Assembly (NCBI GenBank): GCA_937920335.1
Contig: CALGUT010000546.1
Span: 1 to 5,591 of the forward strand
DNA from: an uncultured Opitutales bacterium
GTDB taxonomy: Bacteria; Verrucomicrobiota; Verrucomicrobiia; Opitutales; UBA2995
Length of the DNA stretch: 5,591 bases
Reading direction: 5' to 3'
Numbering within the stretch: the stretch's first letter is position 1; each line of letters begins with the position of its first letter. The translations under genes and the position numbers were made by a program. Under the pieces are notes generated by a model, which was given only the letters and a program-made list of their open reading frames with translations, searched no databases and had not been told where the DNA came from. Below are positions 1 through 5,591 of this stretch, one piece after another.

Positions 1-557
1 ATGGCAACGGCTTCAAGCCCACCAAGAATCGCATAGAGGGCTCCGATGATACCGATGACCCATACCATGAGAAATATGGACTGCATTTCGGTGAGCCCAA
101 ATACGCCGGCGACATCGAACAGGCCGTTCATGGCGAGCGCGCCTGAATATAAAATGAACGGCAAAAAACTAAACGCTAACGCTAAAAGGAACAGCACACT
201 CACAAACGTCCGCGTTTGTGAATCGAAGCGTTTTTCGAGAAACTGGGGGATCGTTGTAATTTGGCCTGACCAGTAGATGGGCAGGAATTTCCAGGCCATG
301 ACGACCAGTGCTGTTGCGGCGATGACTTCCCATGCCATAACGACAAAGCCATGCTGATAGGCCCCCCCGTTAAGTCCCACCAATTGTTCGGTCGAGAGAT
401 TTGTCAACATGAGTGAACCTGCAACCACGAACCATGGAAGGCTGCGACCCGCCAGGAAGTAGTTGTTGCCTATACTCTGGTCGTCATTGCGCGTTTTCCA
501 CCATGAGATTAGGGCGACCATTAAGGTGAAGGCCAAAAAAGACAGGAATGCAAACAT
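1..557 (-). CDS. Sodium:solute symporter (SSS family), N-terminal part, cut by the left window edge
   Basis: This is the first 185 residues of an inner-membrane Na+-coupled symporter of the SSS/SGLT family, read on the minus strand from the ATG at 557-555 with no stop before the window edge. Visible landmarks are a hydrophobic first helix (about 1-19), the motif YFLAGRSL (33-40), the broken-helix signature LSTEQLVGLNG (54-64), a third helix (about 71-93), the loop TIPQFLEKRFD (102-112) and further helices at about 117-135 and 158-180. The LSTEQLVGLNG and IPQFLEKRFD motifs are those I know from the YidK/vSGLT-like branch, which carries sugars and related solutes. Family members usually run to 500-600 residues, so about one third is present. 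No in-frame upstream start and no Shine-Dalgarno motif were seen. Substrate cannot be assigned. Family call firm. Confidence 0.9.
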   Translation of the reverse strand, partial: MFAFLSFLAFTLMVALISWWKTRNDDQSIGNNYFLAGRSLPWFVVAGSLMLTNLSTEQLVGLNGGAYQHGFVVMAWEVIAATALVVMAWKFLPIYWSGQITTIPQFLEKRFDSQTRTFVSVLFLLALAFSFLPFILYSGALAMNGLFDVAGVFGLTEMQSIFLMVWVIGIIGALYAILGGLEAVA

Positions 558-1073
558 ATGGAATTGGGTTTCTCGGCAAATATACCGGTAACGTCAGGTT
601 GTGAGTTGAATGGAGCTTACGCCGGGTCTCCAGCGTACTCTTGGGAAGGCGTATATGTTGAAGGACTATCCCTTCGTTTATCAACTCCTAACCGTTCGCA
701 TTCCTGTAATTGAAATTCTACCGAGATTTGAGTGGGTCCAGCGGAAGCTGAGTCTCACTCAGAAAGAGGCTTTAGTTGATTCTTCACGTTCTAACTTGGA
801 GTGCTATCGGGTAGGCGAGTTAACGGCAATTTCAGTTGATTCTGAGAGTCGTGTGGAGAATTCGAACCCGTTTGAATGTTTAAATAGATGTTAAGCGGTA
901 TAAGGGGATGGGCGTGAGTTTATCTTTGTGGGTCAATGTATTTGAAATTTCATTAATTTTATCTTCTGATTGAATCACCTAAATATACTCATTTCGTAGC
1001 CGAGCGGGATTCGACTTTAATGTGTCAGGAAAGGACGTTCTAATGATACTAAGTGATTAAAATGGGTAAGACG
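558..1073. other. Divergent intergenic region without a convincing gene
   Basis: About 500 bp separate the minus-strand symporter from the plus-strand DCC gene, so promoters for both should lie here. Its right third (about 940-1000) is AT-rich and contains TATACT at 984-989, a five-of-six match to a -10 box, but no acceptable -35 box stands 16-18 bp upstream. A short perfect hairpin, CTGAGT-CTC-ACTCAG, lies at 748-762 with no following T-run. The word AGTTGATTCT occurs twice (near 774 and 834). A 94-codon open frame at 610-894 has no recognisable domain and no clear ribosome binding site, and is not called as a gene. No tRNA or other structured RNA could be supported. Confidence 0.6.
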
Positions 1074-1478
1074 ATGGATAGACCGGTACTTTTTTATGAT
1101 GGCGAGTGTGGACTTTGCCATCGGTTCGTCAGTTTTGTACTCGATAATGAGCCTGAACCTTTCTTCCAGTTTGCCCCCTTAGGGGGAGATACCTTCAAGG
1201 AGAGTTTTACCGAGGAGGAGATCGATGCTTTCCCGGACAGTCTGATATTGATGACGACGGAAGGTGAGACTCTGACTTTGTCTGATGCAGCGGTTTATGC
1301 TATGAAAACACTGAGCCCTGGATGGTGTCGTGTGGGAACGGTTATGGGTGTATTCCCTAAAATCTTACGTGACTTCGGCTATCGCTGCGTAGCGGCTGTT
1401 CGACGAATGATTTTCAAGAAACCGGAAGGTGCATGCCCATTGGTTGCGCCTGAGCTTCGGCAGCGGTTTTTGATGTAG
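1074..1478 (+). CDS. DCC-family (DUF393) putative thiol-disulfide oxidoreductase
   Basis: This is a small protein of 134 residues, the usual length for the DCC (DUF393) family. The family-defining D-x-x-C-x-x-C motif is present as DGECGLC at residues 9-15 (cysteines 12 and 15), right after the first beta-strand PVLFYD. The family's C-terminal features are also present: FGY followed by a basic helix (RRMIFKKPEG, about 110-119), then CPL and the ending ELRQRFL. Members are predicted, mostly without direct proof, to be redox-active proteins with a thioredoxin-like motif. No signal peptide is visible, so it is probably cytoplasmic. I chose ATG 1074 because homologues begin two to four residues before PVLFYDG. 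In-frame ATG 1062 and GTG 1053 would add 4 or 7 residues. A Shine-Dalgarno-like AAAGGA (1030-1035) lies too far upstream to serve any of these starts directly. The gene is apparently monocistronic. Confidence 0.88.
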   Translation: MDRPVLFYDGECGLCHRFVSFVLDNEPEPFFQFAPLGGDTFKESFTEEEIDAFPDSLILMTTEGETLTLSDAAVYAMKTLSPGWCRVGTVMGVFPKILRDFGYRCVAAVRRMIFKKPEGACPLVAPELRQRFLM

Positions 1479-1484
1479 ACAGAA

Positions 1485-2723
1485 TCACTGCTGTCGCGGT
1501 GAAAAGATACTGGCAGCTTCTGACTCTTGAAGTATTCGGGCGGCGTGGATGGGTTGAGGGAATTCCTGAATGGGTTCGTTAAGAATCCATCGGTTGCAGT
1601 CATTTTCTAATCGAGTTTTGATCTTTTGGAGATTGTTAATATTTACGTAGAGCGACGCGGTATAGAATAAGCAGGCGCTTGCCAGAATAAGATACCTGAC
1701 CCTGGTTTGGTTGATCCACTGCTTCCAATACACCTGTACAAATCCAAGATAGACGCTGCATAATAGCAGGGTTGAAATGATTCGGTATCTGGATGCAAGA
1801 CCTTGTTTGGGACCCATGTCTGCGCGGGCAATGGTCACGACGATCGCACAAAGAATGAGGTAAAGAACGAAAAGGCAGAGCGTGGGGGCCTGTTTGGGTA
1901 GGCCTTTCTTGAATAGCCAAATACAGGCAAGTAAAAGGCTCGATCCTAGTAAGATCACGCCAAAAGTACCAAGAAAGTGGACACTGGCCCCTAGGAAGTT
2001 TAGAAAGAAATGAAGGCTGGAAAACAGTTCAGGCGAGGCAAACGACAGTGGAGTTGAGGCAGAAGGCATGTTGATTCTTAACAGAACCCAGAATAGAATA
2101 AGCGAGACGGGGATGGTTACTTGTAAGATCCGTTTATGGAGAATTTCCCAGACCAAGATTGATAAGCAGGCTGCGATTCCGAATCCGTGAGTGAAGAGTG
2201 CTGAGGCGAGGAAGAGCGTAGCCCATGCCTTGTTTTTCTGGTTGGGACTTTGCCATAGAATAAACGCAGCCAATGCGAATACGATTCCCGGAAAGTTGTG
2301 TAGGGCGGTGGTAGCCCAAGTCATAGTGCCCCAGTAGGATGGCTGGAACAGGATAAACGGCAGGGGAAGTAAACAAGTCCAGGTTACTCCTGCTGTCCGA
2401 CCCCATTTAAGTAGTAATCCGTAGAGGATGAGTAGGAAGCCGGCCCCCAGCCATATGAGGCGAACGAAATTTACGGATCCGAATATAAGATAGTCTCCGC
2501 TAGCGGCTGCTCTTAGCACCCAGTGTATGTGCTCGTTGTGAGGAGCAAACCAGTTGAAGAACTGTTGATTCAGAGGGTGTAGTAGATGATCGAGTACGGT
2601 ATCGTAATCATCGAGAAAGGGAAAATCGTAAGCGTATCTATTTATCAATACGCAGTAAATGATCGCAGGGGAGCATAGAAGGAAGACGGCTGCGGTTTTG
2701 CCAGTTAGGTTTCCGAATCCCAT
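1485..2723 (-). CDS. Polytopic membrane protein, GT-C glycosyltransferase-like, function unknown
   Basis: This 412-residue integral membrane protein has about ten hydrophobic segments, including roughly 11-28, 86-106, 145-157, 168-191, 201-216, 250-271, 279-298, 314-332 and 343-361. After the first helix comes an acidic loop, FLDDYD (36-41). It is followed by HNEH (62-65), and ASRY (310-313) starts a late helix. An acidic DD motif in the first external loop is typical of GT-C fold glycosyltransferases, which use polyprenyl-phosphate sugars. NEH(R) and SRY motifs recur in uncharacterised bacterial membrane proteins of this general layout. The C-terminal tail (about 362-412) is hydrophilic. It starts 14 bp after the TPR gene stop and is the last gene of the minus-strand cluster, so co-transcription is likely. 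Enzymatic activity is an inference from topology and motif only. No Shine-Dalgarno motif precedes the ATG. Confidence 0.8.
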   Translation of the reverse strand: MGFGNLTGKTAAVFLLCSPAIIYCVLINRYAYDFPFLDDYDTVLDHLLHPLNQQFFNWFAPHNEHIHWVLRAAASGDYLIFGSVNFVRLIWLGAGFLLILYGLLLKWGRTAGVTWTCLLPLPFILFQPSYWGTMTWATTALHNFPGIVFALAAFILWQSPNQKNKAWATLFLASALFTHGFGIAACLSILVWEILHKRILQVTIPVSLILFWVLLRINMPSASTPLSFASPELFSSLHFFLNFLGASVHFLGTFGVILLGSSLLLACIWLFKKGLPKQAPTLCLFVLYLILCAIVVTIARADMGPKQGLASRYRIISTLLLCSVYLGFVQVYWKQWINQTRVRYLILASACLFYTASLYVNINNLQKIKTRLENDCNRWILNEPIQEFPQPIHAARILQESEAASIFSPRQQ

Positions 2724-2737
2724 GCGTTGGCAAATAA

Positions 2738-3550
2738 CTAGGAACTCGCTTTTTCTGCCGAGGCCTTGAGGGCTAGTAGTTCAACCCGTTGCTTCTCCAG
2801 ACTAGCTTTTAATGCATGCCATTCATCGGGAGCGTTTTTACGCTCTGTTCTAAAGCGTTGCACCTCTACTTCTCGGGAGGCTCCTCCAAATTCTGTGACA
2901 ATCTCGGTATCGGTCCATTGTTCGACAATCTCATCCTTGAGCTCCTCGTTGCTAATCGCTTTGGAGACAGTATCAATGCGTTTAGTTAGATGCTCTAAGG
3001 CAGAGGTAAAGGTTGACGTAGCTTCAGCGAATTTCTCCTGTTGAGATTGAAGGGTTCCGAGCCAGGAATAGTATTTCCATTCTTTAGGATCCGAGTTTTC
3101 CGCAGCATCAACGGCCATTTGATAGGCCAGCGTTTCGTCTCCTTTGATTAACAGAATTCTCGAATAATGGTAGGCGGCCTTGGCGTTTTTGGGATCAATT
3201 TCGAGAGCTTTGAGGTAAGCTTTTTCAGCAGACGGATATTCCTTTCTCATACTGTGTGCCAAACCAAAATTATTGTAGGTATCCACGTAGGTTGGGTCTT
3301 CTTTTATTCCTTCCATGAGGTGCTTGAATGCTTTTTCCCAATCGCTCGCTTGCATTGCCTCTAAGGCTCGGCGGTTCATACGTTCGACGGGCTTTTCCTC
3401 CTTCTTATCGAAGTTACCAAAAAGCATTTGCTCGACATGTTGATTGGGTGACGTACTCGAAGAGATATCTGACTGTGCGATCGTAGTGAGGCCGCTGGCT
3501 ACAAGGACGCAGCATGCTATCAGGGAAGCGGATGGATTTAGGGGATTCAT
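2738..3550 (-). CDS. Exported tetratricopeptide-repeat (TPR) protein
   Basis: This is a 270-residue protein. A hydrophobic N-terminus (about 8-25, with a plausible cleavage after ALxxIAQ-like residues near 26) suggests export, although the n-region lacks the usual positive charge. LIAC at 10-13 formally matches a lipobox, but it lies too near the start for a convincing lipoprotein signal. A low-complexity linker follows, then about four TPR units at roughly 58-90, 91-124, 125-157 and 158-190. The second is the clearest (NNFGLAHS...AEKAYLKALEIDP). TPRs form a helical scaffold for protein-protein contacts. The C-terminus (about 195-270) is highly charged, and the last 25 residues could form a coiled coil. 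It lies 28 bp after the SMP-30 gene and 14 bp before the membrane protein gene, so it may act with them, but no partner can be named. No Shine-Dalgarno motif precedes the ATG. Confidence 0.88.
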   Translation of the reverse strand: MNPLNPSASLIACCVLVASGLTTIAQSDISSSTSPNQHVEQMLFGNFDKKEEKPVERMNRRALEAMQASDWEKAFKHLMEGIKEDPTYVDTYNNFGLAHSMRKEYPSAEKAYLKALEIDPKNAKAAYHYSRILLIKGDETLAYQMAVDAAENSDPKEWKYYSWLGTLQSQQEKFAEATSTFTSALEHLTKRIDTVSKAISNEELKDEIVEQWTDTEIVTEFGGASREVEVQRFRTERKNAPDEWHALKASLEKQRVELLALKASAEKASS

Positions 3551-3578
3551 CGCTTTGGGGATAGGGGATTATCGGTGT

Positions 3579-4472
3579 TTAATTGGTGCTGGCGCCCTTA
3601 ACTTTCATTTCAATTGAGTAAACAGCGTCTCTGGCGGTGATGAAGAGGGTTTTATTTTCTTCACCACCAAAAGAAACATTAGCCGGATTCTTGGGAGTTA
3701 CAATCTCTTCAATAAATTTACCGTCCGAACTGAAAATACGAACTGCTGAACTGGTGAGGTAAACGTTACCTTTGTGATCCAGGGTAACGCCGTCCGAGCC
3801 TTCATCGACAAACAGCCGCTTGTTCTTTAACGTTCCATCCGATTTTATGTCGTAGGCATAGGTGTTTCCTCCGCCATGATCGGCGATGTAAAGCGTGGTT
3901 CCGTCTGGGGTTCCGAGCACCCCATTGGGCCGAACCAGATCATCCGCTACTCGTGTTAATTTCTTTCGGTTGGGTGACAGGTAGTAGACGTGTTCTCCAT
4001 CTTGTTCCATGTCATCGCGGTTCTTTCCGTAGCGGGGATCAGTGAAATAAATACCGCCTCGTTTATCCATCCACAGGTCGTTCGGGCTATTCAGTTTCTT
4101 GCCTTCGTATGCATCAATAATGGTTATTCTATTGCCGTCTTTATCGACTTGGTAGAGCCCGCGCCCCTGGTGTTCGCAGACGATCAGGTTTCCCTTCTTA
4201 TCGATCCAGCAACCATTGGCTCCTCGTGAGTCTTCCTTGAATACGGAGACCTTGTTGGTTTTGGGATTCCATTTATGGATACGATTGTTGGGGATATCGG
4301 TGAAATAGATGTTGCCCTGCGCGTCTTTGGCGCCGCCTTCGGTAAACGTAAATCCGTCTTTTATTTGGACGAGTTCTCCATTTCTGGCGATGACCTCAGA
4401 ACCCTGAATTAGCGTTGTGGAATACGTGAGCAGTGTTGCAAGGAGGAACAGGGGCTTAAAAACGTTTTTCAT
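3579..4472 (-). CDS. Secreted SMP-30/gluconolactonase-like six-bladed beta-propeller protein
   Basis: This is an SMP-30/gluconolactonase/LRE-like beta-propeller with an N-terminal signal peptide (MKNVFKPLFLLATLL onward, cleavage probably just before SEV). Counting from the upstream ATG at 4481, the metal-binding residues expected from SMP-30 are all present: Glu48 in TEGG, Asn186 in RPNG and Asp230 in GSDG. NSPNDL (131-136) matches the substrate-loop Asn region. Propeller-strand motifs such as GNIYFTD, GGIYFTDP and GNVYLT recur. Family enzymes hydrolyse sugar lactones or related esters using a divalent cation. The true substrate is unknown, but a periplasmic or outer location is likely. I chose ATG 4472 because MKN gives a standard signal-peptide n-region. 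ATG 4481, directly preceded by an in-frame TAA, would add three residues. The gene follows the esterase gene by under 30 bp, and the pairing suggests joint processing of esterified or lactonised carbohydrate. Neither start has a Shine-Dalgarno motif. Confidence 0.92.
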   Translation of the reverse strand: MKNVFKPLFLLATLLTYSTTLIQGSEVIARNGELVQIKDGFTFTEGGAKDAQGNIYFTDIPNNRIHKWNPKTNKVSVFKEDSRGANGCWIDKKGNLIVCEHQGRGLYQVDKDGNRITIIDAYEGKKLNSPNDLWMDKRGGIYFTDPRYGKNRDDMEQDGEHVYYLSPNRKKLTRVADDLVRPNGVLGTPDGTTLYIADHGGGNTYAYDIKSDGTLKNKRLFVDEGSDGVTLDHKGNVYLTSSAVRIFSSDGKFIEEIVTPKNPANVSFGGEENKTLFITARDAVYSIEMKVKGASTN

Positions 4473-4486
4473 AGTGAGCATTTAGA

Positions 4487-4498
4487 CTATCGCGATAG
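4487..4498. repeat. 12-bp perfect palindrome in an intergenic gap
   Basis: The sequence CTATCGCGATAG is a perfect inverted repeat. It fills most of the 19 bp between the esterase stop codon and the upstream ATG of the SMP-30 gene. It could bind a dimeric regulator or form a small hairpin just before the SMP-30 start. It has no loop and no T-run, so it is not an intrinsic terminator. A function is unproven. Confidence 0.5.
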
Positions 4499-4500
4499 AA

Positions 4501-5304
4501 TTATTGGGAAAGGTATCCGACATTATCCAGGTAAACTACCATGTCACCGACCGTCTTGTAGTAATAGGGGTTTCTTCCATTACCGTAATTGAAGAAGGCG
4601 TGTTTCTGTCCCTTGTAGGCGAATAGCTGACATTCGCTGCCCACTTTATCCATGGCTCTTTGATAGTCGTAAGCCTGGCTGATCGGGACCGTTGTATCGG
4701 CAATACCATGAAAAACGGCTGCGGGCGCTATTCCTTTCTTAACGGCTCTCAGTGGAGAAAAATCGGTGATTGTCACAGCACCCGGATCGACAGCTGGATT
4801 GAATAGGAGTTGAAGGCTCGGGTTGAGAGGAATACTCAAGTCGTCCTTGGGAGAATCGTAACCCGGCAACGTCGCTACGGCTGCCGCCAAATGTCCGCCG
4901 GCTGAGCCACCACCTACCGCTATACGATCCGGATCGAGGTTAAGTTCCTCGGTGTGAGCGCGGACCCAGCGGAAAGCGGACTTGGCATCTTCAATACATC
5001 GCGAGATGTCACGGTTTTCGGCAGGTCCGGTGTAACCGCGGTAATCGACAGAAATCGAAACGACTCCCATCTTAGCGAGGATTTTTCCGTGTTCAAAAAA
5101 CTGCCCGGCCTTGCCTTTATCGTTCCAGCCTCCGCCATGATACCATACTATGGCGGGTGACGGCTTCGTTTGCTTCTCGGGTTTAAAGATATGAACCGCT
5201 AGCTCGCGACCATCTACTTTTTTGTAGATAACGACCTCGGGATCCTGGCCATGTAGTTGGACCAGTAGTAGTAGTGGAAAGAGTAGGATGGTGACTGTTT
5301 TCAT
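4501..5304 (-). CDS. Secreted alpha/beta-hydrolase esterase (BD-FAE / Abhydrolase_3-like)
   Basis: This 267-residue serine hydrolase has an N-terminal signal peptide (hydrophobic core about 4-17, probable cleavage near LHG-QDP at 19-20). The oxyanion-hole motif HGGGW is at 56-60, and the nucleophile elbow is GGGSAGG with Ser134. The acid residue is probably Asp203 in GIADTTVP, and the base is His235 in GQKHAFF, so the catalytic triad looks complete. The HGGGW/GxSAGG combination is typical of carboxylesterases of the hormone-sensitive-lipase and feruloyl-esterase-like groups, which remove acyl groups from small esters or from decorated polysaccharides. The natural substrate is unknown. The length is normal for a compact single-domain enzyme. 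The start lies 22 bp after the preceding ORF's stop and has no Shine-Dalgarno motif (TTTACCCC directly precedes the ATG). It sits immediately upstream of the SMP-30-like gene in the same probable operon. Confidence 0.92.
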   Translation of the reverse strand: MKTVTILLFPLLLLVQLHGQDPEVVIYKKVDGRELAVHIFKPEKQTKPSPAIVWYHGGGWNDKGKAGQFFEHGKILAKMGVVSISVDYRGYTGPAENRDISRCIEDAKSAFRWVRAHTEELNLDPDRIAVGGGSAGGHLAAAVATLPGYDSPKDDLSIPLNPSLQLLFNPAVDPGAVTITDFSPLRAVKKGIAPAAVFHGIADTTVPISQAYDYQRAMDKVGSECQLFAYKGQKHAFFNYGNGRNPYYYKTVGDMVVYLDNVGYLSQ

Positions 5305-5326
5305 GGGGTAAATGTGGTTAATGAAT

Positions 5327-5566
5327 CTACTTCAAGTTAACTTCAATATCGCTGAACCAGAGGCCTCCGCCTTGATCGTTGCGATGTTCCGTTGAGATCG
5401 TGATCCCGTTGAATATCTTATTTTCTTTCCAGACAGTAGGACGTCCTTCGCCTTCTCCACCTCGTTTGAAGATCCAGGAGGTGATCATATAATCGTCGTC
5501 GTAGAAAAGTTCGAACACGTCACCAGGGGTATATCCATCTTGATGTGTCCTGAGAAAACTGGACAT
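5327..5566 (-). CDS. 79-residue ORF, probable C-terminal fragment of a secreted beta-rich carbohydrate-associated protein
   Basis: The ORF encodes 79 residues from an ATG at 5566-5564 to a TAG. The composition (GYTPGDVFELFYDDDYMITSW early, GGGLWFSDIEV at the end) looks like the last strands of a concanavalin-like or jelly-roll domain, where a closing W-x-D/S-x-I-x-V strand is common. It has no signal peptide and begins as if in mid-domain. An in-frame TAA at 5578-5576 stops it from extending further upstream, so either it is a short real gene, or the parent gene carries a stop or frameshift just here, or there is a sequencing error. Only 25 bases upstream are visible, so this cannot be settled. 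It is followed by the esterase gene after 22 bp and would be the first visible member of the cluster. Exact family not recognised. Confidence 0.5.
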   Translation of the reverse strand: MSSFLRTHQDGYTPGDVFELFYDDDYMITSWIFKRGGEGEGRPTVWKENKIFNGITISTEHRNDQGGGLWFSDIEVNLK

Positions 5567-5591
5567 GAGATTCTCTTAGAAAGAGGATCTA

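Noticed and set aside
484..684. 66-codon minus-strand ORF overlapping the symporter start
   Set aside because: It is an out-of-frame shadow of the symporter N-terminus and extends into non-coding DNA, with no recognisable protein features.
855..880. GTTCGAA-type T-loop on the minus strand (around GGGTTCGAATTCTCC), suggesting a tRNA or tmRNA 3' end
   Set aside because: The T-stem pairs poorly, and no matching acceptor strand, D-arm or anticodon arm is found about 50-70 bases upstream on that strand.
984..989. TATACT as a -10 promoter box for the DCC gene
   Set aside because: There is no acceptable -35 box at the expected spacing, so it is mentioned only as a candidate within the intergenic description.
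3512..3550. Lipoprotein signal in the TPR protein (LIAC at residues 10-13)
   Set aside because: The cysteine comes before most of the hydrophobic stretch and the n-region has no positive charge, so a standard lipobox is unlikely.
3539..3570. Direct repeat TAGGGGATT at 3539-3547 and 3562-3570 flanking the TPR start codon
   Set aside because: It is only 9 bp, with one copy inside the coding sequence, and is most likely chance.
4954..5160. Plus-strand ORF opposite the esterase gene
   Set aside because: It is antisense to a well-supported coding sequence with intact catalytic motifs and has no features of its own.

Overview
The window looks like ordinary chromosome of an environmental Gram-negative heterotroph. 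The predicted proteins most resemble those of marine or freshwater Verrucomicrobiota or Planctomycetota. That placement rests on gene content (a YidK/SGLT-type sodium:solute symporter with the LSTEQLVGLNG signature, a secreted SMP-30/gluconolactonase-type beta-propeller, a secreted HGGGW esterase, a DCC-family protein) and on the absence of Shine-Dalgarno motifs before the minus-strand genes. It is an inference by eye. No rRNA, tRNA, CRISPR array, insertion sequence or phage gene was found.

Left part (1-557, minus): the N-terminal 185 residues of a sodium:solute symporter, whose C-terminal two thirds lie beyond the left edge. Positions 558-1073 are a non-coding divergent region of about 500 bp without a convincing gene. 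A small plus-strand gene follows (1074-1478) for a DCC-family (DUF393) putative thiol-disulfide oxidoreductase. It converges tail to tail, six bases apart, on the last gene of a minus-strand operon.

Right part (1485-5566, minus): a tightly packed cluster, read from high to low coordinates. It holds a 79-residue fragment resembling the C-terminal end of a secreted beta-rich, carbohydrate-associated protein (5566-5327), a secreted alpha/beta-hydrolase esterase (5304-4501), a secreted SMP-30-like lactonase/propeller (4472-3579), an exported TPR protein (3550-2738), and a polytopic GT-C-like membrane protein (2723-1485). Gaps are only 14-28 bp and no internal promoter is evident, so the genes are probably co-transcribed from a promoter beyond the right edge.

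The esterase and SMP-30 protein fit extracytoplasmic processing of esterified or lactonised sugars. The symporter at the left could import sugars or related solutes, but it is separated from the cluster by an opposing gene and may be unrelated. The TPR and membrane proteins have no assignable specific function. Nothing here clearly amounts to a new biological system. The items most worth checking are the interrupted ORF at the right edge, the co-occurrence of lactonase, esterase, TPR and GT-C-like genes, and a possible leader mini-ORF before the DCC gene.
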